A stretch of 64,000 nucleotides of DNA from Polaromonas sp. SP1 (GCF_003711205.1 NZ_CP031013.1:4072501-4136500), one strand, 5' to 3'. Counted from the first letter of the stretch, positions 18,330-29,274 are shown. The notes: generated by a model from the sequence alone, not told the origin. Program-made: numbers and translations.

Positions 18330-19106
18330 TTACCGCAGCAATGAGCGGCGGGTTGGCGCCAGCCTCACCACCTCGTTCTCCCGCCAGGTGCGCCTGCAGA
18401 TCTCCGGCTGCACCTGCTCACGCCACACCGCTGAAGCCGCCAGCTTGCGGTGAAACGCCTGCTGCTGTTCATCCCCGTCAAAGCGCAGCAGCCAGATAAA
18501 AAGCGTTTCGCCTTCCCGTACCGGCAGGCGCTGGAAGTTGTTCTCACGGTGGTCCACCATCCAGCGGCCTTCGATTCTGGCGCCTGCCGCCTGCAATACA
18601 GGGCAGATCGTGTCCTCAAACCAGGCGGCAAATGCCATGTCGGTGCGCGGGGCCAGGTAGCAGGTCGTCATCTCAAAGACGCCGGCGTCGCCAAGGTCTG
18701 CCGCAGGCGATGGGCGGTGCGCGCCAAAACGGCGGGGCAAAGGGCCGGGGCCGAGCAATGAGGGCGCGGCGGCATCGCCCAAGGGCGTGAGCATCAGCAC
18801 GTTGTCGGAGTTGACCATGGTGCCGTTGGCTGCGCCTGCGTGCTGCGCCCACACCGGGCCGGTGTAGAAGCTGCGCAGCGCCTCGGCCCGTTGCGGCAGG
18901 TCTTCAAAACGCCGCAGCCAGACGAAGGCATCCGGGTCGTCCAGGTCGCGGAACTGGGCCAGCACGGACATGCCGGCGGCCTCCTGCGTTTCGAGGAACT
19001 CGCGGTCGAACAGGTCGATCAGCATCTCGCGGGCATCACGTTGCAGGCGGTAGCGGCGCAGTTCGACCACGGGGCGGGCCGGGGCTTGAGATGGGGTGCT
19101 GGTCAT
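18330..19106 (-). CDS. NIPSNAP family protein
   Basis: Protein of 258 residues made of two ferredoxin-like (dimeric alpha/beta barrel) halves of the NIPSNAP type. The first carries VVELRRYRLQRDAREMLIDL and QFRDLDDPDAFVWLRRFEDL; the second repeats the pattern with FEMTTCYLAPRTDMAFAAWF and FIWLLRFDGDEQQQAF. Its ATG overlaps the stop of the upstream gene in an ATGA junction, so the two are translationally coupled. Both are divergent from a TetR regulator. Function of bacterial NIPSNAP proteins is largely unknown; small-molecule binding or monooxygenase-like roles have been suggested. Confidence 0.82.
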   Translation of the reverse strand: MTSTPSQAPARPVVELRRYRLQRDAREMLIDLFDREFLETQEAAGMSVLAQFRDLDDPDAFVWLRRFEDLPQRAEALRSFYTGPVWAQHAGAANGTMVNSDNVLMLTPLGDAAAPSLLGPGPLPRRFGAHRPSPAADLGDAGVFEMTTCYLAPRTDMAFAAWFEDTICPVLQAAGARIEGRWMVDHRENNFQRLPVREGETLFIWLLRFDGDEQQQAFHRKLAASAVWREQVQPEICRRTWRENEVVRLAPTRRSLLR

Positions 19107-20140
19107 AGTGCGTGCAGCGCCAGTGCCAGATGCTGCGGCGCCAGCGACTGGAGGAAATCGCGCGAATCAAAAGTCTCACCGGCTGCGCGCACGCCTGTGG
19201 CCCGCGCGCGGCCGTCGACGGCACGCACGGCCGCCTCCACCACCAGCGGCGCGGTGATGGCGTAGATGTCCCGCCCGCTGGCGACGGCGCGGCGCTCCCG
19301 GCCCGCAGAACGCACCACCACCTCGACCAGGAAGGTCTGCGATGAACGCCCGCTCTCGTCGATGGCCGGCGGCGGCGCCAGGTCGGGGTTGACGAGGTCC
19401 TTGACGGCTGCGGCGGCCATGTAGGTGCGTATCTCCGGCACCTTCACATGGCGCGGGATCGTCACGCTGTCGGCCATGGTGAACTCGGTCACGACGGGCT
19501 GCGTGCCGACTGGCGCGGGGAAAGCCCACTCACCCGGCGGCGCTGCCTCGGTGCGGTACGCCAGTTGCCCTTCTGTGAAAACAAGCCTGCGCCCGCCCCT
19601 GCGCTGCCTTGAAACCTGGCCCGCAGCCCGCGTGCCGGCCGTCGGCGCCCAGCTGCTCAGTGCATACGCCACGCTGATCTCGTCGGCCGCCGTCCAGTCC
19701 CCCATCGCCACCGTCGCCAGCAAATCACTCAGGCCGCCATAAAACGCCATGGCGGGCACGACCAGGATGCCGGCGTCGCGTGCGCGATCGGCGTAGTGCG
19801 CGAAGGTGTCCACGTTGGCTTCTATTTCCGCCGCGACATCCAGGTAGGGAATTCGCGCGCGCAGCGCGGCGTCGATCACGGGGGCGGCCGTGCTGGCAAA
19901 CGGCCCGGCGCAGTTGATGACGGCTGCCGCGCCCTGCAGCGCGTGGTCCAGCGCAGCCGGGTCGTCGATGGCCGCGGCGCGAATCGCCAGGCCGGGATGC
20001 GCCATCCCGAAGGCGGCCAGCTTGCCGGCATCGCGGCCCGACAGCACGGGCGTCAGGCCGCGCCTGAGCAGCTCGGCCACCACAAAGCGCCCGGTATGGC
20101 CGTAGGCGCCGTAGACGGCGATGGTTGGGTTGGAATGCAT
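19103..20140 (-). CDS. saccharopine-dehydrogenase-like NAD(P)-binding oxidoreductase
   Basis: Protein of 345 residues with an N-terminal Rossmann fold (IAVYGAYGHTGRFVVAELL, residues about 7-25) and the family's AAVINCAGPFAS motif near residue 75. The C-terminal part fits the trans-acting enoyl reductase and saccharopine-dehydrogenase-like branch of short length. It is first in a two-gene operon with the NIPSNAP gene, and the TetR gene lies 160 bp away on the other strand with two palindromic sites between, which implies regulation by that repressor. Substrate unknown. Confidence 0.8.
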   Translation of the reverse strand: MHSNPTIAVYGAYGHTGRFVVAELLRRGLTPVLSGRDAGKLAAFGMAHPGLAIRAAAIDDPAALDHALQGAAAVINCAGPFASTAAPVIDAALRARIPYLDVAAEIEANVDTFAHYADRARDAGILVVPAMAFYGGLSDLLATVAMGDWTAADEISVAYALSSWAPTAGTRAAGQVSRQRRGGRRLVFTEGQLAYRTEAAPPGEWAFPAPVGTQPVVTEFTMADSVTIPRHVKVPEIRTYMAAAAVKDLVNPDLAPPPAIDESGRSSQTFLVEVVVRSAGRERRAVASGRDIYAITAPLVVEAAVRAVDGRARATGVRAAGETFDSRDFLQSLAPQHLALALHAL

Positions 20141-20206
20141 GAAAAAGTCCTTTGTCCAGGGGGTGATTGAGGGGTGCTGGGGAAGCCTGATCGGCTAGAA
20201 TCAAAA

Positions 20207-20224
20207 CGCTACAGACCTGTCTGT
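20207..20224. promoter_or_regulatory. candidate TetR operator, imperfect copy
   Basis: The half-site CGCTACAGA occurs here and is followed by an imperfect inverted half (CCTGTCTGT). Its centre lies 39 bp from that of the perfect site at 20246. It sits just upstream of the minus-strand operon, where a repressor would block its promoter. Confidence 0.5.
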
Positions 20225-20245
20225 TTTTTATCTTGGGCGAGTATG

Positions 20246-20263
20246 CGCTACAGATCTGTAGCG
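20246..20263. promoter_or_regulatory. candidate TetR operator, perfect 18-bp palindrome
   Basis: CGCTACAGATCTGTAGCG is a perfect inverted repeat in the 160-bp divergent gap between the saccharopine-dehydrogenase-like gene and the tetR-type gene. Its position and symmetry are what a dimeric TetR repressor would bind; the pairing is inference. Confidence 0.65.
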
Positions 20264-20300
20264 TGTCAACCGCTTTTGCCTTGCCCTGAGAGGATTTGCC

Positions 20301-20927
20301 ATGCCCCGCACCGCCGCCCTCCCCAACACGCCTGGCGCTGAAACCCCGCCAGCCGCCTCCGCCAGCGTGCGCGACCGCATCCTCGACACCGCCACCGAGC
20401 TCTTCTACCAGGAGGGCGTGCGGGCCGTGGGTGTTGACCTCGTCGTCGACCGCTCAGGCGTGGCCAAGACCAGTCTGTACCGGCACTTCAGCACCAAGGA
20501 CGAGCTCGTCGTGGCCTTTCTGGAGCGCGAGAACAGCGATTACTGGGGCCACTGGGACAACATCGCCCATCGCCCGCAGGCCAGCGCCGCGGCCGAACTC
20601 AAAGCCCATTTGCAGCGCATCGCCGACTACATCGCCGGGCCGAAATACCGCGGCTGCCCTTTCCTCAATGTGGCGACCGAATTCCCCGCCCCGGACCACC
20701 CGGCGCGCGCCGTAGCCGCGGGCCACAAGGCCGAGCTGCGCCGCCGCCTGACCGGGCTGACGCGGCAAATGGGCGCCGGCCAACCCGAGGCCTTGGCCGA
20801 CCAGCTGGTGATCCTGATTGACGGCGCGTATGTCAACGGCCACCTGCTGGGCAACAAAGGGCCGGCCGGCTCCCTGGTGCCGGCGGCGCTGGCGCTGATT
20901 TCCGCCGCCGGCCTGCAGGCAGGCTGA
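20301..20927 (+). CDS. TetR-family transcriptional regulator
   Basis: Repressor-type regulator of 208 residues. The N-terminal helix-turn-helix lies at about residues 24-72 (RILDTATELFYQEGVRAVGV, then VDRSGVAKTSLYRHFSTKDE). The C-terminal part is a helical ligand-binding and dimerization domain of the kind often annotated TetR_C, with CPFLNVATEFP in the middle. GAGAGG lies before the ATG. It is divergent from the oxidoreductase/NIPSNAP operon and probably represses that operon and itself through the two CGCTACAGA-type sites. The inducer is unknown. Confidence 0.9.
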   Translation: MPRTAALPNTPGAETPPAASASVRDRILDTATELFYQEGVRAVGVDLVVDRSGVAKTSLYRHFSTKDELVVAFLERENSDYWGHWDNIAHRPQASAAAELKAHLQRIADYIAGPKYRGCPFLNVATEFPAPDHPARAVAAGHKAELRRRLTGLTRQMGAGQPEALADQLVILIDGAYVNGHLLGNKGPAGSLVPAALALISAAGLQAG

Positions 20928-21077
20928 GCCGGCACGCGGCTGCGGCTGCCCGGCAAGCCGACGGTGTATAACCGTAACCCCCGGTCATGCGCCACGCCAC
21001 TTGCGTTAGCGCATGCCCCACCCTCTTTCACAGACCCGGCGCACCGCAGCGCCGCACAACATCAAGGAACATCCACC

Positions 21078-21791
21078 ATGGGCGCGCAATGGAAAGCAAA
21101 AGGCAAGGAACTGGCCGCGAATGCCAGGGGCCGTCTCTTCGGAAAGCTCGCCAAGGAAATCATGGTGGCCGCACGCAACGGCGCCGACCCGGCCTCCAAC
21201 GCGCGGCTGCGCCTGGTGGTGGAGCAGGCGCGCAAGGTCTCCATGCCCAAAGACACGCTGGAGCGCGCCATCAAGAAAGGCGCCGGCCTCACGGGCGAGT
21301 CGGTGCACTTCGAGCACGTGATCTACGAAGGCTTTGCGCCGCACCGCGTGCCCGTCATGGTCGAATGCCTGACCGACAACCTGAACCGCACCGCGTCTGA
21401 AGTGCGCGTGCTGTTTCGCAAGGGGCAGCTGGGCACCTCCGGCTCGGTCAGCTGGGATTTCGACCACATCGGCATGATCGAAGCCGAGCCGGCGGCAGCC
21501 GGCGCCGACCCGGAACTGGCCGCCATCGAAGCCGGCGCGCAGGATTTTGAGCCGGGCGAGGAAGAAGGCACCACGCTGTTTGTGACCGATGCCGTCGACC
21601 TGGACCTGGTCAGCCGCGCGCTGCCGGCCCAGGGTTTTACCGTGCTGTCGGCCAAGCTCGGCTACCGCGCCAAGAACCCGATCGCGCCTTCATCCCTGAG
21701 CGCCGGCGAGCTCGAAGAGGTCGAAGCGTTTCTGGCCGCCATCGACGCGAATGACGATGTGCAGAACGTGTTTGCAGGCCTGGCCGGTTAA
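21078..21791 (+). CDS. YebC/PmpR family protein
   Basis: Protein of 237 residues of the YebC/TACO1 family. Visible family stretches are the N-terminal [18 protein letters not shown], the middle [19 protein letters not shown] and [16 protein letters not shown], and [17 protein letters not shown] in the third domain. The start at 21078 matches the typical short N-terminus of the betaproteobacterial form; the frame stays open to 20964. Members were described as transcriptional regulators and more recently as factors that help ribosomes translate proline-rich stretches. A strong terminator follows 30 bp after the stop. Confidence 0.92.
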   Translation: MGAQWKAKGKELAANARGRLFGKLAKEIMVAARNGADPASNARLRLVVEQARKVSMPKDTLERAIKKGAGLTGESVHFEHVIYEGFAPHRVPVMVECLTDNLNRTASEVRVLFRKGQLGTSGSVSWDFDHIGMIEAEPAAAGADPELAAIEAGAQDFEPGEEEGTTLFVTDAVDLDLVSRALPAQGFTVLSAKLGYRAKNPIAPSSLSAGELEEVEAFLAAIDANDDVQNVFAGLAG

Positions 21792-21822
21792 ACACCAAAC
21801 GCGTGCCAGACGCGCCCCAGGC

Positions 21823-21867
21823 AAAAAAAGGCCCGCCATCTGCGAAAGATGGCGGGCCTTTATTTTT
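21823..21867 (+). terminator. rho-independent terminator after the yebC-type gene
   Basis: A 13-14-bp stem AGGCCCGCCATCT / AGATGGCGGGCCT with a short GCGA loop is followed by TTTATTTTT and preceded by an A-run, so it may work in both directions (also for clpB). Confidence 0.9.
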
Positions 21868-21876
21868 AAGTAAAAA

Positions 21877-21928
21877 CAGGCTGCAGCCCAATCAGCGCCT
21901 GGGCTTATAGCTATCTAATTGATAGCAT
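21877..21928 (-). repeat. copy c of the ~55-bp dispersed repeat
   Basis: Carries GGCTGCAGCCC and the inverted end AGCTATCTAATTGATAGC. It lies between the terminator and the 3' end of clpB. Confidence 0.7.
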
Positions 21929-21942
21929 ATGAATGACCCGGA

Positions 21943-24564
<2,622 letters not shown>

Positions 24565-24599
24565 GGACGATTTCTCCGAAATTTTCTGACTTGCCCTTC

Positions 24600-24629
24600 A
24601 TTTCGGGCATTTAAGGGCATTTTCAAGGG
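24600..24629 (-). promoter_or_regulatory. sigma-32-like heat-shock promoter of clpB
   Basis: On the minus strand CCTTGAAA is followed after 13 bases by CCCGAAAT, a fair match to the heat-shock consensus CTTGAAA and CCCCATnT. It lies about 36 bp upstream of the clpB ATG. Confidence 0.6.
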
Positions 24630-24767
24630 AGCCCACGGCCTGCATTTGCGCAGGATCAAGGCCAGGGGGAATACCGCAGGCAATGCTTCACCGCACGGGT
24701 AAAGATGGCCTGCCTGCGCTTGAGCCACCGCAAGCAGGGCCGATAAGCGGCACCTTAAAATCGGCCG

Positions 24768-25337
24768 ATGAACATCCAGCAGGTCTCCGTGACCTACCTC
24801 CCGGAGCAGGACCGCTTCCTGGCCCGCATCAGCAGCCGGGAAGGTGAGGAACTGCGCCTGTGGCTGACCCGCCGCCTGGTGCTGCCCCTGCTGCCGGTTT
24901 TGACCAAAACCGCCGCTGAGCAATTGGCGCGGCAAACCAGCAAAATCGACCCGGCGGCGCCACCCGACATCCAGCGCCAGCGCGTGGTCGAGAACTTCAA
25001 GAAAGAAGCGCTGGCCCACGCCGCCGACTTCAAGACGCCCTACCAGGCCAAAGACGCCGCGCTGCCTTTGGGTAAAGAGCCGCTGCTGGTCACGGAAATC
25101 AAGATGTCTTTGCTCGCATCCGGCAAGCTGCAGCTGGACCTGATCGAGAAGCTGCCGGGCCAGGGGCGCAATGTGCAGGTTGCCATGAACGCCCAGCTCA
25201 CACAAGGCTTGCTGCACCTGCTGAACCAGGGCCTGAAGAAGTCCCAGTGGCTCAAGCCGCCGGCCGCCGGCGTCCATGCGGCAGCCGATGCCGCTGAGCC
25301 GGTGGAGCCGGCGGAAAAACCCCGTTACCTGAACTGA
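24768..25337 (+). CDS. conserved-looking hypothetical protein, 189 aa
   Basis: I do not recognise this protein. It has no signal peptide or membrane segment. The N-terminus (VSVTYLPEQDRFLARISSRE) looks like a beta-strand pair, followed by LRLWLTRRLVLPLLPVLTK and a charged helical middle (residues 50-110), a second strand-rich part (LLVTEIKMSLLASGKLQLDL), and an Ala/Pro/Glu-rich tail from about 165. The codon use is like that of neighbours and the frame has good GC at third positions, so it is a real gene. It is divergent from clpB (203 bp apart) and convergent with moaE. Confidence 0.75.
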   Translation: MNIQQVSVTYLPEQDRFLARISSREGEELRLWLTRRLVLPLLPVLTKTAAEQLARQTSKIDPAAPPDIQRQRVVENFKKEALAHAADFKTPYQAKDAALPLGKEPLLVTEIKMSLLASGKLQLDLIEKLPGQGRNVQVAMNAQLTQGLLHLLNQGLKKSQWLKPPAAGVHAAADAAEPVEPAEKPRYLN

Positions 25338-25359
25338 GGTTTGCGGGTGTCCTGGCGTC

Positions 25360-25836
25360 TCAAGCGTTCGAAACGCTGATGCCCCATTTGGCCAAAGCCG
25401 CGTCGTCGGTGACGCGGGCATCGACCCAGCGCGCGCCCTCCGGCGTGACTTCCTTCTTCCAGAAAGGCGCCTGGGTCTTCAGGTAGTCCATCAGGAACTC
25501 GCAGGCCTTGAAGCTCTCGCCGCGATGGGCCGACACCACGGCCACCATCACGACCTGGTCCAGCGGCTGCAGCAGGCCGACACGGTGGATCACACGGGCG
25601 CCAAAAATATCAAAGCGCGACAGCGCCTCATCGATCATGGACTCAATCGCTTTTTCGGTCATGCCGGGGTAGTGCTCCAGCTCCATGCTGCTGACGCTCA
25701 ATCCGTCATTGCGGTCCCTTACGGTGCCCGTAAAAGTGCAGACAGCGCCGACCCGCTTGTCGTCGGCGCGCAGGGCGGCGACTTCATCGGCGAGGTTGAA
25801 GTCATCGGTGGTGATCAGGACGCGGGGGGATGTCAT
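25360..25836 (-). CDS. moaE: molybdopterin synthase catalytic subunit MoaE
   Basis: Large subunit of molybdopterin synthase, 158 residues; with MoaD it inserts the two dithiolene sulfurs into cyclic pyranopterin monophosphate. Family stretches are GAVCTFTGTVRDRNDG, LELEHYPGMTEKAI-like LEHYPGMTEKAIESM, VIHRVGLLQPLDQVV, VSAHRGESFKACEFLMDYLK, and the active-site lysines in FWKKEVTPEG. The ATG at 25836 is right for the family; the frame runs open to 26022 but the extra part has no similarity. It is separated from moaD by an oppositely oriented dapA-like gene, so it must have its own promoter in the 320-bp gap. Confidence 0.95.
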   Translation of the reverse strand: MTSPRVLITTDDFNLADEVAALRADDKRVGAVCTFTGTVRDRNDGLSVSSMELEHYPGMTEKAIESMIDEALSRFDIFGARVIHRVGLLQPLDQVVMVAVVSAHRGESFKACEFLMDYLKTQAPFWKKEVTPEGARWVDARVTDDAALAKWGISVSNA

Positions 25837-26155
25837 AGTGGCAATTTTGCCACTGGGGCGCCCTGGCCGGTGTCTATTCAAGGCCGAACCGGCGCCAGAA
25901 TCCGCCCCTTCAAGTAATATGGGCCGCATGACTGGCCACACCCACCTCCTTGCCAACCGGACGCCCCGCAGCGCCTGTGGCTTTGAGGCGTGCGCCAGCA
26001 AATCGAAAAAACCGTTGCTCATTTGACCGGGGCTGCGGTTCCGTCGTCGAATGAGCGATGGAGCCGCCGGTTACTTTTCCAGAGTCTTTTGCGGACACCT
26101 TCCCTAGTTCTGATGACGGCCTTTTTAGCCGGTCAGTTTTTTGGGATGTGTATTC
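25837..26155. other. 319-bp divergent intergenic region between moaE and the dapA-like gene
   Basis: No convincing gene. It begins with a perfect stem AGTGGCAA-TT-TTGCCACT (25837-25854) that touches the moaE start codon and could be an operator or a hairpin over the ribosome-binding site. The rest contains only short overlapping frames without coding character. Confidence 0.5.
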
Positions 26156-27067
26156 ATGCAAACAGCGTTTAACGTCAATCAGACCAATCAGGCCAATCAG
26201 GCAATCCACGATTTCTCCGGGCTTTGGATCCCGCTCGTCACCCCGTTTGAGCAGGGCAAGGTCGACTACGCGGCCTTGAAGCGCCTGGTGGCGCATTACC
26301 GGGCCAGCGGCATCGCCGGGCTGGTGGTGTGCGGCTCTACCGGCGAAGCGGCGGCCCTGAGTGATGAAGAGCAGCTCGAGGTGCTGCAAACCGTGATGGC
26401 CGAAGCCCCTGGGCTGCCGGTGATCGTGGGCGTGTCGGGCTATCACCTGGGCAAAACGGTGGCGCGCGTCCGGGCCTTAAGCCAGCTGAAACTCGCCGGC
26501 ATCCTGCTGCCGGCTCCCAGCTACATCCGTCCTTCGCAAGCCGGCCTGATTGAATGGTTTACGGCGCTGGCCGATGCCAGTGCGGTGCCAGTGGTGCTTT
26601 ACGACATCCCTTACCGCACGGGCAGCCAGATCGCGCTGGACACCCTCCGCGCGCTGGCGGCGCACCCGCGCATCCAGGCGCTGAAGGACTGCGGCGGCGA
26701 CCCGGCCAAAACGCGGGCATTGATTGCCGATGGGCAGTTGCAGGTGCTGGCGGGTGAAGACGCGAACATCTTCAGCACCGTCGCAGCGGGCGGCCGGGGC
26801 GCGATTGCGGCGGCCGCGCATGTGCACACGGCGCGGTTTGCGGAGGTCGTGCAACGCATCCAGGCAGGTGATGTGGCCGGGGCCGAAGCGCTGTGGGCGC
26901 CGTTGCCACCGCTGATCGAAGCGCTGTTTGCCGAACCCAACCCGGGGCCGCTCAAGGCCTTGCTGGCGCGGCAGGGTTTGCTTCGCGACGAGTTGCGCAG
27001 CCCGATGACGCGGGCGTCTGCGGCGCTGGTGGAGCGGCTTGCGCGGCTGGATGCGCTGGTGGCTTGA
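26156..27067 (+). CDS. dihydrodipicolinate synthase (DapA)/N-acetylneuraminate lyase family protein
   Basis: Class I aldolase-type TIM barrel of 303 residues. Substrate-carboxylate motif GSTGE is at 60-64, the proton-relay tyrosine is Tyr149 in VVLYDIPYRTG, and the Schiff-base lysine is Lys177 in QALKDCGG. True DapA usually reads YNVPxRTG; here YDIPYRTG, so lysine synthesis is likely but another 2-keto acid lyase is possible. Codons 4-15 contain a 9-bp microrepeat (CAATCAGNC) coding Asn-Gln-rich residues, which looks like recent expansion. The gene interrupts the moaD-moaE order, ends 1 bp from moaD, and points the other way. Confidence 0.85.
   Translation: MQTAFNVNQTNQANQAIHDFSGLWIPLVTPFEQGKVDYAALKRLVAHYRASGIAGLVVCGSTGEAAALSDEEQLEVLQTVMAEAPGLPVIVGVSGYHLGKTVARVRALSQLKLAGILLPAPSYIRPSQAGLIEWFTALADASAVPVVLYDIPYRTGSQIALDTLRALAAHPRIQALKDCGGDPAKTRALIADGQLQVLAGEDANIFSTVAAGGRGAIAAAAHVHTARFAEVVQRIQAGDVAGAEALWAPLPPLIEALFAEPNPGPLKALLARQGLLRDELRSPMTRASAALVERLARLDALVA
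26176..26205 (+). repeat. 9-bp tandem microrepeat at the start of the dapA-like gene
   Basis: The unit CAATCAGNC repeats about three times and codes NQTNQANQA-like residues near the N-terminus, before the barrel begins. It does not disturb the frame. Confidence 0.6.
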
Positions 27068-27068
27068 A

Positions 27069-27320
27069 TCAACCGCCGGTGACGGGCGGGAAGAACGCGA
27101 CTTCGCAGCCCTCGCTGAGCGCAGCGGATTCGTCGCTCATGACCTGGTTGAGCGCCATGCGCACAGACCGGCCTCGTGCAAGCGCCGCAGCGTGCGCGGG
27201 CGAGGCGGCCAGCAGTTCGTCGCGCAGTGCGGCCAGCGTGCGGGCGGAGGTCTCGCGCAACTCGCTGCCCTGCCCTATGGCTTCGCGGATGGAGGCAAAG
27301 TATTTGACGGTGATTTTCAT
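27069..27320 (-). CDS. moaD: molybdopterin synthase sulfur carrier MoaD
   Basis: Ubiquitin-like sulfur carrier of 83 residues. The C-terminal GG (FFPPVTGG) is the site that is adenylated and thiocarboxylated before sulfur transfer to MoaE. The N-terminal strand ITVKYFASIREAIG and the loop VAFFPPVTGG are typical. It follows moeA by about 20 bp on the same strand, so it is the last gene of the alaA/hom/thrC/mobB/moeA/moaD run before the inserted dapA-like gene. Confidence 0.95.
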   Translation of the reverse strand: MKITVKYFASIREAIGQGSELRETSARTLAALRDELLAASPAHAAALARGRSVRMALNQVMSDESAALSEGCEVAFFPPVTGG

Positions 27321-27341
27321 GATGGGCCTTGCGAGACGCTT

Positions 27342-28589
27342 TTACGACATCAGCGCCGAGAACGGGATGAACTGCACCATGTCGCCGTGCGCAATGGTCT
27401 GGCCGGCCGGGTTGTCGATCACACCGTCCCCCCAGACCGCCGAGGTCAACACGCCTGAGCTCTGGTTGTTGAACAGCTCCAGCCCGCCGGCGGCGTTGCG
27501 CCTGACGCGCAAAAACTCGCGGCGCTTGTCGGCCTTGGGCCAGTCGAAATGCGCCGGCGCCGCAATGGGCCGAACGGCGGTTTCAACAGCGCCCTGCAGC
27601 TTGAGCAGGAAGGGCCGCACCAGCACCAGAAAGGTCACAAAGCTGGACACCGGGTTGCCCGGCAGGCCGATGAAGTGCGAGCCTGCAATCTTGCCGTAGG
27701 CAAAGGGCTTGCCCGGCTTCATGGCGATTTGCCAGAGTGCCAGTTCGCCCAGCGCCTGCACGGCCGGCTTGATGTGGTCTTCTTCGCCCACCGACACACC
27801 GCCGCTGGTGAGAATCAGGTCGTGCTGCTCGCTGGCGCCCTTGAGTGCCGCGATGGTGGCATCCAGCCGGTCGGGCACGATGCCCAGGTCGGTCACGGTG
27901 CAGCCCAGGCGCAGCAACAGCGCCCGCAAAAAGAAACGGTTGGAGTTGTAGATGGCGCCGGGCTTCATGTCGGCGGGCGCGACCTCACCGGGCATCACAA
28001 GCTCGTCACCGGTGGAGAACAGCGCCACGCGCACGCGCGGGGCCACCTGCAGTTTGTCAAAGCCGATGCTGGCGGCCAGGCCGAGCGAGGCGGGCGTGAG
28101 GCGCTCGCCACGGTGCAGCACCACGGCGCCGGAGGACACGTCTTCGCCGCGGCGGCGTATCCATTGGCCGGGCTGGGGCTGGACCTTGATGCGCACGCCG
28201 GTGTCCACCGCGTCGCAATCTTCCTGCATGACCACGGCGTCGGCGCCGGGGGGAATGGGTGCGCCGGTGAAGATGCGCGCGGCGGAATTCGCAGCGAGCG
28301 CGTGGCCGCTGCTGCCGGCCGGAATGCGCTGGTTGACCTGCAGCACGGCGCCCTCGGCCCAATCGGCAACGCGTAGCGCGTAGCCGTCCATCGAGCTGTT
28401 GTCGTGCGCCGGCACGTCGAGGCTGGAGGCCAGGTCTTGCGCCAGCACGCGGCCATCGGCGTCAAAGGTGGAAACGGCCTCGTTGCCGGGCAAGGGCGTG
28501 GCGCGGGCCAGCAGCTCGGCGAGCGCTGTGTCGAGCGGCTTAAGCGGGGCGCGGGCGGGGGCTGCGGTGGATGGAGGGGCAGAACTCAT
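27342..28589 (-). CDS. moeA: molybdopterin molybdenumtransferase MoeA
   Basis: Enzyme of 415 residues that inserts molybdate into adenylylated molybdopterin. Visible family stretches are VPAHDNSSMDGYALR, FTGAPIPPGADAVVMQEDC, GRGEDVSSG-like RRRGEDVSSGAV, LFSTGDELV, and TSGGVSVGEEDHIK followed by MKPGKPFAYGKI and GLPGNPVSSFVTF. Length is usual (E. coli 411). It sits between mobB and moaD on one strand and is likely in one transcript with them. Confidence 0.97.
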   Translation of the reverse strand: MSSAPPSTAAPARAPLKPLDTALAELLARATPLPGNEAVSTFDADGRVLAQDLASSLDVPAHDNSSMDGYALRVADWAEGAVLQVNQRIPAGSSGHALAANSAARIFTGAPIPPGADAVVMQEDCDAVDTGVRIKVQPQPGQWIRRRGEDVSSGAVVLHRGERLTPASLGLAASIGFDKLQVAPRVRVALFSTGDELVMPGEVAPADMKPGAIYNSNRFFLRALLLRLGCTVTDLGIVPDRLDATIAALKGASEQHDLILTSGGVSVGEEDHIKPAVQALGELALWQIAMKPGKPFAYGKIAGSHFIGLPGNPVSSFVTFLVLVRPFLLKLQGAVETAVRPIAAPAHFDWPKADKRREFLRVRRNAAGGLELFNNQSSGVLTSAVWGDGVIDNPAGQTIAHGDMVQFIPFSALMS

Positions 28590-28634
28590 GGTCGGGTTGT
28601 CCGTTGCAAAAGATCAGGCCTGCGTGCGCCAAGA

Positions 28635-29186
28635 CTAATCGTGGAAGCGGTCTTCAAACGAATACGCAAACCGTTCCTGATTGTTCACCAGGTAGTCGGC
28701 CACGGCGCCGGGGTTGTTCAAATCCAGCACCGGGCGCAAGGTTGCCTGGGGCAACTGGTCGGGGGCGTCGGTGGCGATGGCGACGATGAAGTCGTCGTCC
28801 ATGTAGCGCGCCGGTTTGCCGGCGTAGTCGGCCGTCGGGCCGCGCCAGACTTCGATCTTGAGCAGGTCGCTGCTTTTAAAACCCTCAACCAGCACCCAGT
28901 CCACACCGCCGTACAACTCGGCGATCAACTGGTGAACGGTGAGCTCGGATGGTTTTTCAAATTCGCGAATAAGCGCCAGCCGGTTTTGCGAGGCCACCAC
29001 CACCTCGAAGGCGCCGGCCTCGCGGTGGCGGAAGGTGTCCTTGCCCGGGTGGTCGATGTCGAACTTGTGGTGGGCGTGCTTGACGACCGACACACGCAGG
29101 CCTTTGGCCTTCAAAGCCGGGATCAGCTGCTCGACCAGCGTTGTCTTGCCCGAACCGGAATACCCGGAAAATCCGACCACATTCAT
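28635..29186 (-). CDS. mobB: molybdopterin-guanine dinucleotide biosynthesis protein MobB
   Basis: GTP-binding accessory protein of 183 residues for the bis-MGD form of molybdenum cofactor. P-loop GYSGSGKTTL lies at residues 7-16; VVKHAHHKFDIDHPGKDTFR and HREAGAFEVVVAS and the Walker-B-like WVLVEGFKS follow, all typical of MobB. It lies between thrC and moeA. A dispersed repeat copy separates it from the thrC 3' end. MobA, its usual partner, is not in the window. Confidence 0.93.
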   Translation of the reverse strand: MNVVGFSGYSGSGKTTLVEQLIPALKAKGLRVSVVKHAHHKFDIDHPGKDTFRHREAGAFEVVVASQNRLALIREFEKPSELTVHQLIAELYGGVDWVLVEGFKSSDLLKIEVWRGPTADYAGKPARYMDDDFIVAIATDAPDQLPQATLRPVLDLNNPGAVADYLVNNQERFAYSFEDRFHD

Positions 29187-29218
29187 GCGTTACTTTCCAG
29201 TGACAGGGTTTGGCACTT

Positions 29219-29274
29219 TGCTATCAAAAAAGGAGCTGCCTGCCCATACAGGTATTGGGCTGGAGCCCGATTTA
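29219..29274 (+). repeat. copy d of the ~55-bp dispersed repeat
   Basis: TGCTATCAAAAAAGGAGCT, then GGGCTGGAGCCCGATTT. It fills the gap between the mobB start and the thrC end, and its final bases form the thrC stop codon (TAA on the minus strand at 29272-29274). Confidence 0.7.

Noticed and set aside
18290..18330. Short direct repeat (CTTTCGTTGT twice) downstream of the NIPSNAP gene
   Set aside because: Only two imperfect units in a T-rich stretch; nothing indicates function.
25837..26022. Extended N-terminus of MoaE by 62 residues
   Set aside because: The added part has no MoaE similarity and includes intergenic hairpin DNA. The family start is at 25836.
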